Assembly (NCBI GenBank): GCA_026874595.1
Contig: CM049313.1
Coordinates: 10,725,508 to 10,789,507, forward strand
Direction: 5' to 3'
DNA from: Sipunculus nudus
Lineage: Eukaryota; Annelida; Sipuncula; Golfingiida; Sipunculidae
DNA: 64,000 nucleotides
Below the pieces are notes generated by a model. It had not been told where the DNA came from. It worked only from the letters and a program-made list of their open reading frames with translations, and made no database searches. This document shows, one piece after another, positions 23,076 through 35,190 of this stretch. Numbering within the stretch: position 1 is the stretch's first letter; every line of letters begins with the position of its first letter. Position numbers and translations under genes: made by a program.

Positions 23076-23543
23076 ACGACGGACAAAGAGTGATTGCTAT
23101 AGCTAATATGACTTACAGTCAGCTTAGCTGAAAAATTGGAAACGTTTCTCCATCACATTTGTCTCTGTCTATGCAGATTCCAAGCCTTGTACTTGCTGCA
23201 GCCAGGTAGTCCCTCAGAGAAAAGTAATAAGGTTCACTCGTTAATTGTATCACAAGTTAGTATGTCATAAATAATAATTGGAAGATTTAAAAAGAATTAT
23301 CTTTTTTTTAACGTTAATTCTAATTTGATTAATTGTATTAATATTTTCTGCAGAAATAATTATTATTACATTAATTAAATGAACACAAGATATATGGCAA
23401 ATCTAAAATAATTTACTATAGTAAAAGTTGAACTTATTTTGGAAAGAAAAACAATGATATAATTAACTGAAATGTTACACATGCATGAAGTAATCATCAG
23501 TTTCAAACAGGCCCTTCGTAATTCCCTGTGAATTAGGAGAGCA
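23076..23543. other. AT-rich, no gene seen
   Basis: Starts with a short self-complementary stretch (ATAGCTAATATGACTTACAG then CAGCTTAGCTGAAAAA) that may be the true end of the foldback element. The rest is AT-rich and unremarkable. Confidence 0.35.
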
Positions 23544-23781
23544 TTATTGTTCGCATTTACCGGATTTTGGGTGAGTGAAAACATAAATTTCATCTGGACG
23601 GACTCTGTGAGGCTTCCCATTTCTCGTACCCCCTACAGAATATAAAGGTATCATAAACCTCTCTATACTGGTACAAAACACCTTGTCTTCTGATTCCACG
23701 CTACCAAAAGTATCACTAATTTCTTTGAGAAATATGACCCGTTTTTCGTGGGACACAGATCCCTGTATCTTCAGTAATAAT
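23544..23781 (-). CDS. Possible exon, unknown protein
   Basis: On the minus strand an acceptor-like GTATTTGTTTCAG precedes an open frame of ~79 codons, beginning LLLKIQGSVSHEKRVIFLKE and ending FTHPKSGKCEQ before TAA. A donor-like CCG-GTAAAT at 23561/23560 offers an alternative end. The composition is mixed and not low-complexity, unlike most frames here. There are no recognised domain, signal or partner exons. It could be one exon of a larger gene or chance. Confidence 0.3.
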
Positions 23782-24325
23782 CTGAAACAAATACATAAAG
23801 ATTATTATGTTACCTTAGAATGTTTAATGAAGATGAACTGAAATTTATATATCTGTTTGAGAAGCATGGATGGAGAAAGAGTAATATGTAATAGTAATAA
23901 TTATATAAAATTACAGGTTTTCATGGATTCATTTACTAGGCTTCGCCAGCATAAATTAGAGCACTTATTGTCAGCTGAAGCTAGATAACAAGATTCGGAG
24001 ATACACAGGCAAGATACTAAAACCAAATATGATTTTTTTAAGTCAACCAAGACACAGGTCCGTGACATGAATAGTTTTCTTAAGGTTTGTTAACTGTAAT
24101 ATTTAAAAATGTCATTCACAAACTAACCAAATGTAAATGACACAATTTTGTGATATCAAATGTTTTACAGTCTGTGAGGTCAGAGGTCAGAACAAGGAAA
24201 TATGAAACCCGTTATTTATGAATAAAATTAGTAAATCACCCACTAAATCCGGCTATATGCAACATTAACATTTATTCGTAGAAAATATATGTAAAACAAA
24301 TTTATATTGATATTATAACCTAATT

Positions 24326-24438
24326 AACACATATTCTACCAACGAAGCTCTTGCCGTAATATGGGCATTAGAACATTTCCATCTTTATGTATTTGGTTTC
24401 CACGTTACTGTCATAACGGATCATCAGCCGAACTTCCG

Positions 24439-24491
<53 letters not shown>

Positions 24492-24645
24492 GTTAAATAC
24501 TAGACTAACCGTGCGACTTGAGAGATTGTCCCCGAGATTACAGTCGTATAAAACCACCATCAAATACAAAAAAGGCCCAGATAACCCTTTGGACTACCTT
24601 TCTGGCATCCTAGTGACTCTACATGGCCCTTTAGCCACAGCTTAA
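24326..24645 (+). pseudogene. Ty3/gypsy RNase H fragment interrupted by (TA)n
   Basis: The frame reads TYSTNEALAVIWALEHFHLY, then VFGFHVTVITDHQPNF. After a ~50-bp TA run it resumes with TRLTVRLERLSPRLQSYKTT and KGPDNPLDYLSG. These match the RNase H region of Ty3/gypsy polyproteins: EALAVVWA, the ITDHKPL catalytic motif, RWxLRLQPY and GKDNxADYLSR. Only this domain remains. No reverse transcriptase, integrase or LTR was found nearby, so it is a relic. The TA run (24442-24490) sits where the NPxxR linker should be. Confidence 0.85.
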
Positions 24646-24721
24646 CTACGTTTAATTAGCATCTGAAGAATTCCATTCGGTTTCGGATTACTTGACACGC
24701 TTCCTTTCATTTTATATCCTC

Positions 24722-24992
24722 GCGCTAACCAGGGTCGGGGATTACTGCACCGGCGGGCCCTGGGTGTGTAATCGATCCGTTACTGGGTCATACCGCCGAG
24801 GAACCCCCGAAAGGCACACTCGTAAGTGGGTGAAACACGGTCGTTGGGCAGAACCTACCTATTAAGCTTACAGAGCGCTTTCCCTGGGTGGGGGCTTGCC
24901 GTGTAAAAACTCACCGCCTCGACTGAGATTCGAACTCACGCTCTTCAGTCTTTGGGTTTGGTGCCTTATCCCTAAGCCACAGAAGCCAGTTA
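24722..24992 (-). mobile_element. tRNA-derived SINE, family 3 (minus copy)
   Basis: Reverse-complement relative of 17273-17555. Shared words on the minus strand include GAGTTCGAATCTCAGTCGAG, GTTTCACCCACTTACGAGTG, CTCGGCGGTATGACCCAG and TTACACACCCAGGGCCC. This copy keeps a better B box (GAGTTCGAATCTC) than the plus copy. Confidence 0.85.
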
Positions 24993-24999
24993 TGTCTTA

Positions 25000-25875
25000 T
25001 TCTTAGGCAAATCATACGTATTTGTATTCTCTTATCAGGTCATGTATATGAGTACTGTGTCATTATGATGTAACTGTTTAATCTGATTTACATAAATATG
25101 TCATATCAGCGCTAATATACTATGTTGAGGTCTATGTAAAGACCCGGGGGTGCCGTAGAGTTACGACAGTCAAGTTCCGTACATGGTTTAATGTTTTGTG
25201 TAATTTCCGTGTCTGATCCCAAACTGTGTTTCCGGATATGTCGTGTTACTCAAGTACAGACACTAATTGGAATCGGCCTGATTTATGGACTCCTGGCCCC
25301 CGAGTGCGAGTACACATCCGAGTCCAGGACCCTCGGGTCCTAGTCCAGACACGAATCTTACATCACTGTTTTTACTATATACATATATATTTATAAGTAC
25401 TGGTGGTTCAGTCCGTATCTCTACCACTGGTTTCACGCTAGGCGATCATCAGGCGAATGGACACGCTTGTTATACTGAGTGTATTATTTCCTCAGGTGGT
25501 TTGGATTTGCTATAGTTTGGCGCCATTTTGATTTTAGTTCTGATCTTCGGTTGAGTGTAGGGCGATCATGAGCTTTTCTTCAAGGCACAGGTTGCACAGT
25601 CCGCTTGGTCGTTTTTGTGTATTGGATTGTTTCATTATGTCCCATTGTACCGTGTGAGCTGTTCCTTTTTCTTTCATGTCCCAGATATATTTTGATAGTT
25701 CTGTTTCATTTCTATTTTTTTTTGTGTTGGATTGATTTTGTGTGGTTTCTGTACCAATTTTTGAATGGGTCTACTGTGGGGCCGAAATAGTCTTTTTTGT
25801 GTCACCATGTGTTACTTTCGCTTTGTATACGACTTAGGTCACGAGGCAGTCTCCGCCTATCAAGATATATCTTGG

Positions 25876-25933
<58 letters not shown>

Positions 25934-27077
25934 AGTAAATATGCTAAAGGGCCTGTGAACAATTCACAAATTATATATAAACAAGTTTCAGGACCGGTTT
26001 CACTGTACGGTATCGTGTGAACCGCCATGTGTTTTCAGTCGCCAGACCCCCGGCTATAATGCAGGTTTGCTATCTCGTGTATCTGATATACACGCCAGAG
26101 ACCTAAAAGGAATTCCCTCGTCAAAGTTATCAGGTGAGCGCGCACAAGCACATGAACACAGACATACCCACCTAGGTTTACACACACACACATGCACAGA
26201 CACCCTTACACACAAACACACAACCACACTAGGGATACAATTAAAGAAATATACATGTATATGAATATCGCTGTCCAAATGTTTCAGGCACGCATATATT
26301 ATATTCAACCACACGACGAAACTTCTTGACTCATAAGGTAATTTAATTAATCAATTTTTTTCCTAACAAGTTTACAAGTACCTTCCCATTTGTCTCCAGC
26401 TTTGTGTGTCCTATTCCTCGATCTCTAAGGCCAAAATAAAAAAAGGTTATGGTTCTAAGGCACTTTTTTTTCCAAAAAAACGGTGCGGGCAGTCGGTATT
26501 TTATTTTTGACCTTTTTTTGTATGTTTCGATAAAATGTCATATGATCAAGGAAAAGCGTGAAAATACAAGGTTTTTTTGCTAAACAGGTAAAAGCACTAC
26601 AATAATTGTACTATTTTATCTTCTTGAAAGATAATAATCAAAATAATTTTTTTAAAGCGGGGAGGTAAAATTGACGCGGGCGGCGCCTGAAAACCATACC
26701 TTTTAATTTTTTTTGTTGGCCTAACAGTCTGACTTAACTCAGAAGAAAACGTGTTGTATGACCAAAACTGAAAACGAGGCGCTCTGCTGAACCAAAATAT
26801 AGACGCTAAAGAACCTTTTTGGTAAACCACAACCTGTACATGCATGATTGTAAACGAAACGACGCATTGTGTTACCTGGTTAACAAAAACCTCAAAACAA
26901 TTAAGATATAGCAATGACGCCTGGTGAAAAACCGAGAAAAGATAAATCGTGTATATGGAGTTACAAGTCGACACTGATAAAGCTCTTAATTCATTTTGAG
27001 CGAAGTATACGCACATTTTTTTGTGGAGGGCCCTAAATTTCAAATCAGTGCGTAAAGCCATGGTTTAAATAAACTTA

Positions 27078-27128
<51 letters not shown>

Positions 27129-27690
27129 TCCTGCAATATATATTCTTTTGTGTTGAATTATCATTCGTAGCCTTATGTTAAGGTTATCGGTTGTTTACCA
27201 TGATATTAATGAAAAAGAATAGGTGAGGGTTGCAGTTCATTCCCCCGCATGGCTTGTGTCACGATTCGAATTAGGCTTTCCAGCCCAATATGAATGTCTA
27301 CCGAGTTGTGTTTTAAAAGCTAGTCTTAAGTAATCAAAAATCGATGGTAAGATATCAGTTAATCGGCGTCTGACTGGCTTATTGTTGCATAATCAAACCA
27401 ATTGAAGGGACTGATTCATTATTCATTATAAATGGCATGGCGGTTTAAAGGGCGATCTAAATCAAACACTGTACAAACACTATGAATGTAAACGATACGT
27501 AAATATAAATGTAACTAGTATATGGGCAGTCGACAAGCGACCACAGCTATCCGAGAGACGCATGGATAAAGTGAGGCATGGAATCTCTCCTATAACGTGA
27601 CAGTCCTCCAACTTTGTGGCATCAGAGATGCCCAAACACACGGATGGACAAAACTAAAAGTAAATGTAGGTGTTACCGCCAGTCATGTGA
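25000..27690. other. No gene recognised; (TA)n runs at 25880-25930 and 27087-27125
   Basis: Includes a short CGAGTCCAGGACCCTCGGGTC-like patch near 25310, a CA-rich stretch near 26180-26225 and two TA runs. It also holds a 154-codon minus-strand frame at 26597-27061 with no recognisable domain and T/A-rich composition, which I do not call a gene. Confidence 0.4.
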
Positions 27691-28160
27691 TTGTTTATGA
27701 TTGCATAGGTGGTGTCACCAGGCTTGTGTACAAGACAAAGGTATCCAAGATCTATTGACATGCAACATTTCAGGCCAATACAACCAACCGCTCCTTACAA
27801 TGTATCCTACAATGTATTCCTACGGAATGGTAGGTGGCGCCACCTGTCTGGTCTACGAGAAAACTATCCAAGAAGGATGGACATGCCAATTTTCAGATCA
27901 ATCCATTGAACCACTCCTGAGATTTGAGTGATTTTCACCCAAAGCAATCAAATTGGTGCCACGAAAAAAAAAAACGATTACAAAAGGCGCCACCAAGGGC
28001 TTGAGTACGAGCTGGAGACAGCCTAGGTCTGTTGACATACACAGTATCAGCCAAATACATCGAAACACTACTGAGATATAGGCTATAATCACTGAAAGAC
28101 GACAGATGGACACTGCGCGAAAAGGATTGCAGGTTGCGCCATCAATCTTTTTAAGCAACG
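27690..28160 (+). repeat. Degenerate tandem repeat, ~3 units (~150 bp)
   Basis: GGTGTCACCAGGCTTGTGTA, GGTGGCGCCACCTGTCTGGT and GGCGCCACCAAGGGCTTGAG introduce three related blocks. Each continues with a TATCCAAGA-like stretch, a GACATGC/GACATAC word and CAATACAACC/CAAATACATCG before CTACTGAGAT-like ends. Non-coding. Confidence 0.65.
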
Positions 28161-28538
28161 AGTCACATGTGACCCAATAATTATGTCGGGATTCAGAGAA
28201 ATCGGTCCAAGATTCTCAGAGGAGTTTTTTATAGACGAAGGCCGCGGCGGCGTCGGAACCCGCGCGAAAACATGTTATCCACAGAACTTTGTTTTGTCTC
28301 TATTTCCCTCAAAAGTTAGATCTGTGTAAACATATAACTTTACAAATGTAGTTGGGTGTTCATTTTCTTTTAAACTGTATTCAAATCGATTGCCCTGACT
28401 ACCAAGTTCATTTTTTTAATTTCATTAAATAAAAATAAAGCCTTCACAAATCTCGAAAGAATAAGTGCAATTTCTAATGTATTTTGAGAATACCATAGCG
28501 ATAACTTTTACTGTTCAGTTACGTTTCAGCAATATACA

Positions 28539-29886
28539 ATGAGGAATCTAGTGACACGATTCCTGGCCTGCTGTATGTGGCTCCCCCTGGCCACGTCTCA
28601 GGAACATCATGGTGGTTCTCCAGCTGAAGCTGACGATGATGAACCAATATATTTATCAGACTCAGCATTCGTGGAGGATGTGGAGTAAGTGACAGATGTC
28701 CTTAAACTATGTCCTAATATGGCTGGTTTTTTAAAAGGTGACCTTTGTCCAGAGTAATACTCTCGTGTAAAAGATTTACAGCTGATATTTATTGCTGACC
28801 TTAACCTAATTTTAACCTCAAAGGTACATACACACAATACTCTATGCAGTAACTCACTCCATTACTTTATTTTTGCTGAATACAAGAGTTTCACTAGTGA
28901 ATCCATCTCGACACACGGACGTACTGTCTCTAATTTACCTGTTTTGTAAGTTGCTATTGTTCTATGTATGAGTAAACACAATGTTTATTATTAAAGCTGA
29001 AACATTATATTTCGTGCATATATAGCATACGTGGATAAGTCCCTTTAAACGATTGGGTGCGGGGGGGGGGGGGGGCATGACCAAGTCAAAATTAAGATAA
29101 AGATTAGTACATGTGGTTAAGGCATGACCAAGTCAAAATTAAGATAAAGATTAGTACATGTGGTTAACGCACTTCTATATAGTCCATATACTTCCTCTCA
29201 TTTTTGTCATTTGAGACTTTATCATTTGAAAAAATCGCCCGCATTTGACGAACCAGTGACATAAATATTCATTTATAGTAGACACTATAGCTAGGGGCCC
29301 TGCAAGCTAAAGTTAATGTTCTGGATCAACTCAGACAAAACAGTATTTCATCTGTCTTAACTAGGACAAATACAATTATTTCATCACTCTCAACTCGGAC
29401 AAATACAATGGTTTCGTCTCTTTCTCAAGTCGGACAAATACAATGATTTCGTCTCTCTCAAATCAGACAAATACAATGATTTTGTCTCTCTCAAGTTGGA
29501 CAAATACAATGATTTCGTCTCTCTCAAATCGGACACATGCAATGATATCGTCTTTCTCAAGTGGGACAAATACAATGATTTCGTCTCTCTCTCAAGTCGG
29601 ACAAATACAATGATCTCGTCTCTCTCAAATCGGACAAATGCAATGATATCGTCTTTCTCAAGTCGGACAAATACAATGATTTCGTCTCACTCAAGTCGGA
29701 CAAATACAATGATTTCGTCTCTCTCATTCAAGTCGGACAAACACCATGATTTAGACTCTCTCAAGTCGGACAAATACAATGATTTCCTCTCTCTCTTATG
29801 TCCGACAAATACCATGATTTTCTCTCTCTCAGGTCGGACAAGTACAATGATTTCCTCTATCTCATGTCGGACAAATAAAAGTCCCC

Positions 29887-29927
<41 letters not shown>

Positions 29928-31401
29928 GCATGAACGTTTAAAAAGAATGGGTCTCTTTAAAAGGATGTGGTTTTGCATTAAATGAAAAGCAGGTTGTGCT
30001 ATCATACTCACCATGTCTTTTACATATTGTGTAACATGTTTTCCCATACATTTCAGTCATATGAGGGATCATCTGAAAAACAAAATAAAATTTGAACCGG
30101 AGAAGATGTCAAAGAATGAATTAGGATTCCATTTTTTCAAGTAAGTATATCTGCCAGAGACCGTTTATATTCAAACAGACATCAAGTTAAGGATTGTGGG
30201 ACCACAGGAACTACTTATCTCTTAACCATCAAAACATAATACATCACAACTAAATGTAACTTATGAAATTATACCAAATGTTACTATTTCAATAATAATA
30301 CTATTTTAAAGACAAAACATTGATGTTATGCAATTTGCCTTGACCCATTTCTAATCCAACATACCTTACGGGCCTTTATTATCTCCCATCACTACAGTTA
30401 CAGCTACGCCATTGCTGTATTTAGCAGCCCCAAAACATTGTTGATATAATTTTTTAACCCATAATACAGTAACAACAAAGGCGTATTTCAATACCCGGTA
30501 ATTTAATTTCCCCTAAGTCATAACCCTTTTTAAGTATTGCGTGCCCTGTGTGTGCTGCCTATACCCTTTAATACTCGTTCTGATTTTTTTTATTTTTTAA
30601 TAAAGTATCATATAAATTTAAGCGACAATCAGAGTCTAGTTAAATATATAAATACTCTGCCTAAATACGTTAAAATATTTTCAACTGTGTAACCATGGCA
30701 CCGCATACAGGTTGCACGACACGGATGAAGACAACAGGATGGATGGGTTAGAAATCCTGCAGGCGCTGCGACACGCGTACGAACATTCACCAATACTCGA
30801 GAAGCGCCTCGGCCACCAAACTGCTCAGGATATCACGAGGAAGTCTGAAGCCAGGCTCAACTGGTACTCTAGTAAGTCTCTTGGGGATGTACGGTGGCTT
30901 ATTTCGGTCACAGGAAAAAATAATTATCTCGAAATCTCGAGATAAAATCTCAAGTTAAATTTTCACAGAAAAAAAATATTTATTTTTTGCGCACGCGCAA
31001 CAATGTCTAAACAAGGAGAAGAAACAAGCATAAAAAACACGGAAGAAACATCAGTTGGAAGCTTGATAAATTTTTATTTGTTAAGTTGCGCGTACGGCCA
31101 CCAGGTGGCGTGCGCGATATGTTTTGCACGGTACGGACTAAAACCCGGATGCCACATGTCACATGTCACATGCCAAAGTGTGTGGACTAAAACCCGGATG
31201 CCACATGTCACATGCCAAAATGCGGATACTAGTATTGGAAGCCGATATTAAGGGCTGAGACATCGGATGCCCGACGGCTTTAAATTTATAATATGATAAA
31301 AAATTATAAGTGTTCCTTAAATATTTTAGTTAAAGAAATTCAGAATTTTTGAGTTTTCTAAAACCATTACTTAAAATCTTGGACACGCAATATTTTATCA
31401 A

Positions 31402-31493
<92 letters not shown>

Positions 31494-31620
31494 CAAACAA
31501 AACGAAGTAAACATTTGAAAGTTGTGAAATATTTTTATTTTAACTTTATCACAGGATATAAAACATAAAATATTTTCATTTTATATCACAAGTATCTATC
31601 AAAATTATATACAGGTAAAA

Positions 31621-31666
<46 letters not shown>

Positions 31667-33026
31667 TTTACTTATATCTTTTTTACTTATATCTTTTATA
31701 TAGATATAACAATATGTATATATTGAATATGCATACAAACACGTATACATGAATATAGTTAACATAAAAAAAACATGAATTATATACAATATACCCCTCA
31801 AATATTTTACATGATGCATTTTTCGCATCGTATTAACTCGTGTACCTCAGTATGCTTACAGAAATATATACGAGCAATGGACATGTGAAGTTTTATTGGT
31901 ATATGATGAATGATTATAAAAATATGGTGAAACTTGTTACAGACAGCCTGTGGCATCCGACCACCCGAGCGGCATCCGGCGAGGCATCCGATTGGCATAT
32001 GACATGTGACATGTGGCATCCGGGTTTTAGTCCGGGTTTTGCACCACTGGTCGCACCCGGTGCAAGGTCTTTGCCGTTATAAAAACGAATATTGGCAAAA
32101 CCCATATTATAGAGAAAACACTTTATTTCATGTATGTATAACACGTCCGGTATGTGCATTGGCCTCTTTATTCACTCTCATTTTTCACTTATTCTTAGAA
32201 AACAGAAATCAATCATGGTACATGAATATATTAATTTGGTGCAAATGAAGACATTGGTGGTTGGGCAATATCAGTATCATTTATCGAATGTGACCATTTT
32301 CTTTATTCGACGGAATTAATAATAGGGGGTATTATACAAATCATGTATATTGGTTGATAGTTTCAAGGATTTCCTATTCTTATCTCTAGATTTGACGGTC
32401 CATCAAGGGGCAAGAACTAATGCAAAAGTATATACACATAATTGATAAGAATGTGCATATAAGGTACCTTATGAAATTAGGTAATATTACGTACTATATC
32501 GTAGTGTGGACAATTTATAATACATGTATTTCTATATTAAATTTTGAAATATTTTGAATATCTTCCAAATCAAGCATAGACCAACCCAGTCGATGCAATG
32601 GTTAAGAATTTAGTCCTCCCACTAACAGAGCCATCAAACTTGCTCCTGCTGTGTCGTAACTATTAAATAAATAATGTAATGTTCTCTGGCCGCTTGTTTT
32701 CTAGTGATAAGAGCTGACATTGAGTAATGTCTGTCGTACGTGGATATCACGTTTGAATTAGAATGTTCGTAGCAAACATAAGTACTGAAGCCCGGGCAGG
32801 GATAAATCAAGAAATATATAGTTAAAATCGTCTAGCTCTTACTATACCCATTATTACATTTTCTTTTTTAACAGAGCATGTTGACCGTATCCTGTCAGTG
32901 GACGACCTGAATAATGACGGCTACCTCAGTTATAACGAGTTCATGAACGCCAGACGGATAGGAAAATTCATATCTATAGCCGGTAAAGAGAGGAAAGACG
33001 CCCAAAGGGAGCCCCACAACAGGTGA
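28539..33026 (+). CDS. MCFD2: MCFD2-like secreted EF-hand protein, four exons
   Basis: Exons 28539-28684, 30057-30140, 30711-30871 and 32875-33026 join in frame (phases 2, 2, 1) with GTAAGT donors and CAG acceptors, giving 180 residues. The start ATG opens a signal-peptide-like segment (LVTRFLACCMWLPLATS), then an acidic linker. After it come DHMRDHLKNK, MSKNELGFHFFKLHD and two EF-hand loops, DTDEDNRMDGLE (about residues 80-91) and DLNNDGYLSYNE (about 141-152), both with the usual acidic positions. Order and spacing match MCFD2, which binds calcium and, with the lectin LMAN1/ERGIC-53, carries cargo from ER to Golgi. That role is known for vertebrates and inferred here. It is somewhat longer than the ~146-residue human protein, with a basic C-terminal tail (GKERKDAQREPHNR). 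CGREF1-like proteins are the main alternative. Intron 1 contains a 33-bp minisatellite and intron 3 carries TA/GA runs and inverted repeats. Confidence 0.85.
29050..29165 (+). repeat. Poly-G tract and a 45-bp direct duplication in intron 1
   Basis: A ~16-bp G run is followed by two adjacent copies of GGCATGACCAAGTCAAAATT plus AAGATAAAGATTAGTACATG. Confidence 0.9.
29326..29926 (+). repeat. 33-bp minisatellite (~17 units), then poly-C and (CT)n
   Basis: Units TCGGACAAATACAATGATTT plus CGTCTCTCTCAAG repeat from about 29326 to 29878, most 33 bp and some 31-35. A C14 run and a CT run follow. Because the unit is close to a multiple of three, repeated peptides appear on both strands (SRTNTMISS and a complementary series). 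The region is intronic and the frames break at CT-length changes. Confidence 0.95.
30905..30975. repeat. ATCTCGAGAT palindrome repeat
   Basis: TTATCTCGAAATCTCGAGAT followed by AAAATCTCAAG is a short self-complementary repeat in intron 3. Confidence 0.6.
30984..31250 (+). repeat. Inverted dispersed repeat X, plus copy, with CTCF-like site
   Basis: Starts GCGCACGCGCAACAATG, contains AAGTTGCGCG and CCACCAGGTGGCG (31098-31110), then ACTAAAACCCGGATGCCACA twice. Opposite-strand relatives lie at about 31925-32090 (the CCCGGATGCC part) and 34975-35190 (the GCGCG/CCACCAGG part). Frames here share peptide words between copies but lack any gene architecture. Confidence 0.75.
31404..31662. repeat. (TA)n-(GA)n compound microsatellite and second (TA)n
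   Basis: TA 31404-31440, GA 31441-31491 and another TA run 31625-31661, all in intron 3 of the EF-hand gene. Confidence 0.95.
31925..32090 (-). repeat. Dispersed repeat X, minus copy
   Basis: The minus strand reads CTTGCACCGGGTGCGACCAG, then CGGACTAAAACCCGGATGCC and ACATGTCACATGTCATATGC, matching 31129-31180. With 31120-31250 it forms an inverted pair ~700 bp apart inside intron 3. Confidence 0.75.
32091..32870. other. Remainder of intron 3, nothing recognised
   Basis: AT-rich with no repeat or RNA gene that I can name. Confidence 0.4.
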
Positions 33027-33125
33027 AACGAGGGCTACATCAAGTGGAATAAATGTCTAAATTTCAAAATTTTGTTACTTTTATTGTTTTTCTTCTACTT
33101 TTCTAAATGATATTGTTCAAAAGAC

Positions 33126-33191
<66 letters not shown>

Positions 33192-34329
33192 TAATAATAA
33201 TAATGAGTAAAGTGGACGGCAACAGGACAATCACACCCCTCGCCCGATAATTACCCCGCTTGGCAATTACCTCTGATGCTTTAATAATACATGTTAAGGT
33301 ATCCATTATACATGGGGGGAGGGGTGTCTGGGGGTATTTTTCGATTAATAGTCAGGGGGATAGTTGTCCTAAAGAGCCAAAGTGAACAGCTAACAGGAGT
33401 ACTCGAGTACTCGTGTCCTGGTATTACCATCTTCTCATATAGGGTAAAAGATGAATGAAACGTATTTTCAACAAAATAGCAACCTGTCTTACAAAATAAA
33501 CACCTACCTTACACAGTATTTAAGAAAAAGAATCATTTCAAATACGAGAATCAGTCTTCATTTTATAAAATATCAGTCCCACTTATGCCGGTTATGATTA
33601 GTCAAACGCTAAAAACAATTCAAATGACAGCTGCTGATTGGACGGCGTCATGTAACAAAATGTAATGCCGAAATGTAAATGGTAATATATCCGAAAAGTA
33701 AATGGTAAAAATGTATGTAGCAAAAAATAAATGGACGGGGGGGGGGGGAACGGACAAAAGTCAATGCAACAGAGGTCTTGTCATGACATTTAGTTTTCCT
33801 ATACATAAAATTACCTGCTAATATTTAGTGGATTTCCATTCTATTTGTATTTTTTCCTTCGTTGGTAAAAAGTTAAGCCGCCGCAAAGTCAAATTTTTAC
33901 ATATTTTGCATCTGTAAACAGTTCTATTTATATCTTTACATTGCAACCATGGCAACAGGTAAGAGTCAGAGTCGAGTAATACATATAGTGCATTCGAGTC
34001 CAAAATATGGTACCATTTTCAGCCCTAGACCGTTTTTACATTCACTTGACTGCAAAAAGGAATAAAGATACTTTGATAAAGATAAATATTTTACTTTTTC
34101 TCAGGAAAGACTACTTGTAATTTTTTCATATAAATCAAGTATTCATTCACTTTTTAGGTATTCCTTAGCTCAAATCACCAGCTCAGATGCTATATTTTTT
34201 CCCCATCAGACATAAAATATGCTCTGTCAGTGCTTGAGAAAGGAAGCATTCTTTTGAGCACCTTTTGACGTGATCTTGCCAACATTTCTCAAAATGATAA
34301 GAAATGTGATATACTGGGGTCTCTTGCTT
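33126..34329. other. (TA)n at 33126-33186, then no gene seen
   Basis: Downstream of the EF-hand stop codon a 60-bp TA run is followed by AT-rich sequence. This includes a poly-G run near 33738-33748 and no supportable exon. Confidence 0.45.
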
Positions 34330-34830
34330 AAACGCGACATATTTACTGTAAATGCCTATTCCTATTGCCTGTTTAAAAGCATTTCACGTCATACATTAAT
34401 ACTCTATGAAAGTTCCCCATACTGGGATCGATTTTTTAAATAATATTTTTTTTTCAGAAAATTTTATAATTCATAAATACTATCTGAATATCGCCCACAT
34501 TGGGACTGATTTTTTTTATAATTTTTTTCAGAAAATTTTATAATTTTTAAATACTATCTGAACATTGCCCACATTGGGATTGCTTGTTTAAAATATTTTT
34601 CAGAAAATATCTTAATTCTTAAATACTATTTGAACATCGCCCACATTTGGAAAAGTGAAATACTGAAGTCTCGTGCTTTATCGCGCCATATTAACTTTAA
34701 ATACCCATTCATGACGCCTTTTTAAAAAAGCCATATAATAAACTCTACGAAAGCTGCCCACATTGACTTTATATTTTTTTCATAATGTTTTTCCTGACAA
34801 TTTTAAAATTCTTTCTATCTTAACATTGAT
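34330..34830 (+). repeat. Degenerate ~73-bp tandem repeat
   Basis: Four to five units with CAGAAAATTTTATAATT, AAATACTATCTGAA and CATNGCCCACATTGGGA; clear phases at 34493, 34567 and 34639. T-rich and non-coding. Confidence 0.75.
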
Positions 34831-34974
34831 ATACTCTCAATTTTGGCTTCGATGGGACCTATTCACATACCGTGTTTATTCACATAGCATATATGTAAAC
34901 ACACATGATATATTTTGCGTCCTCCTGAAAGTATTATAGTATCTGCCAATATTCTTTCTATACCAGTTGCTTAC

Positions 34975-35190
34975 CTCTTTATAGGAGGAAAAAATCTTGC
35001 ACCGGGCGCGATTAGTGACGCAAAACATAAACATAGCGCGATCGCCACCTGGTGGCCAAACCGCGCAACTTCATAAATCAAAATATTGTGAGCTTCAAAC
35101 CAGAGTCTATTCTGTTTTTCTTCTTTGAGGTTTATTTCCTCGCTTGAGAGTTGTCGCACACGCGCAAAGTCGGACCTCTTGTTATGGTAA
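34975..35190 (-). repeat. Dispersed repeat X, second minus copy, with CTCF-like site
   Basis: The minus strand reads GCGCGTGTGCGACAACT, AAGTTGCGCGGTTTGGCCA, CCACCAGGTGGCG (35043-35055) and CGCGCCCGGTGCAAG. This parallels 30984-31130. Divergence is moderate but the CCACCAGGTGGCG core is identical. Confidence 0.75.

Noticed and set aside
26597-27061. 154-codon minus-strand frame
   Set aside because: It has no domain, no upstream gene structure and odd T/A-rich composition overlapping poly-T/poly-A patches. It is probably chance or old repeat.
29390-29933. 145-codon repetitive frame suggesting a repeat protein
   Set aside because: It derives from a 33-bp minisatellite inside an intron, with open frames on both strands that break at CT-length changes.
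31003-31251. 82-codon frame with HMSHVTCQS words shared with other frames
   Set aside because: The shared words come from the CACATGTCACATG portion of a dispersed repeat read in different copies. There is no gene structure.
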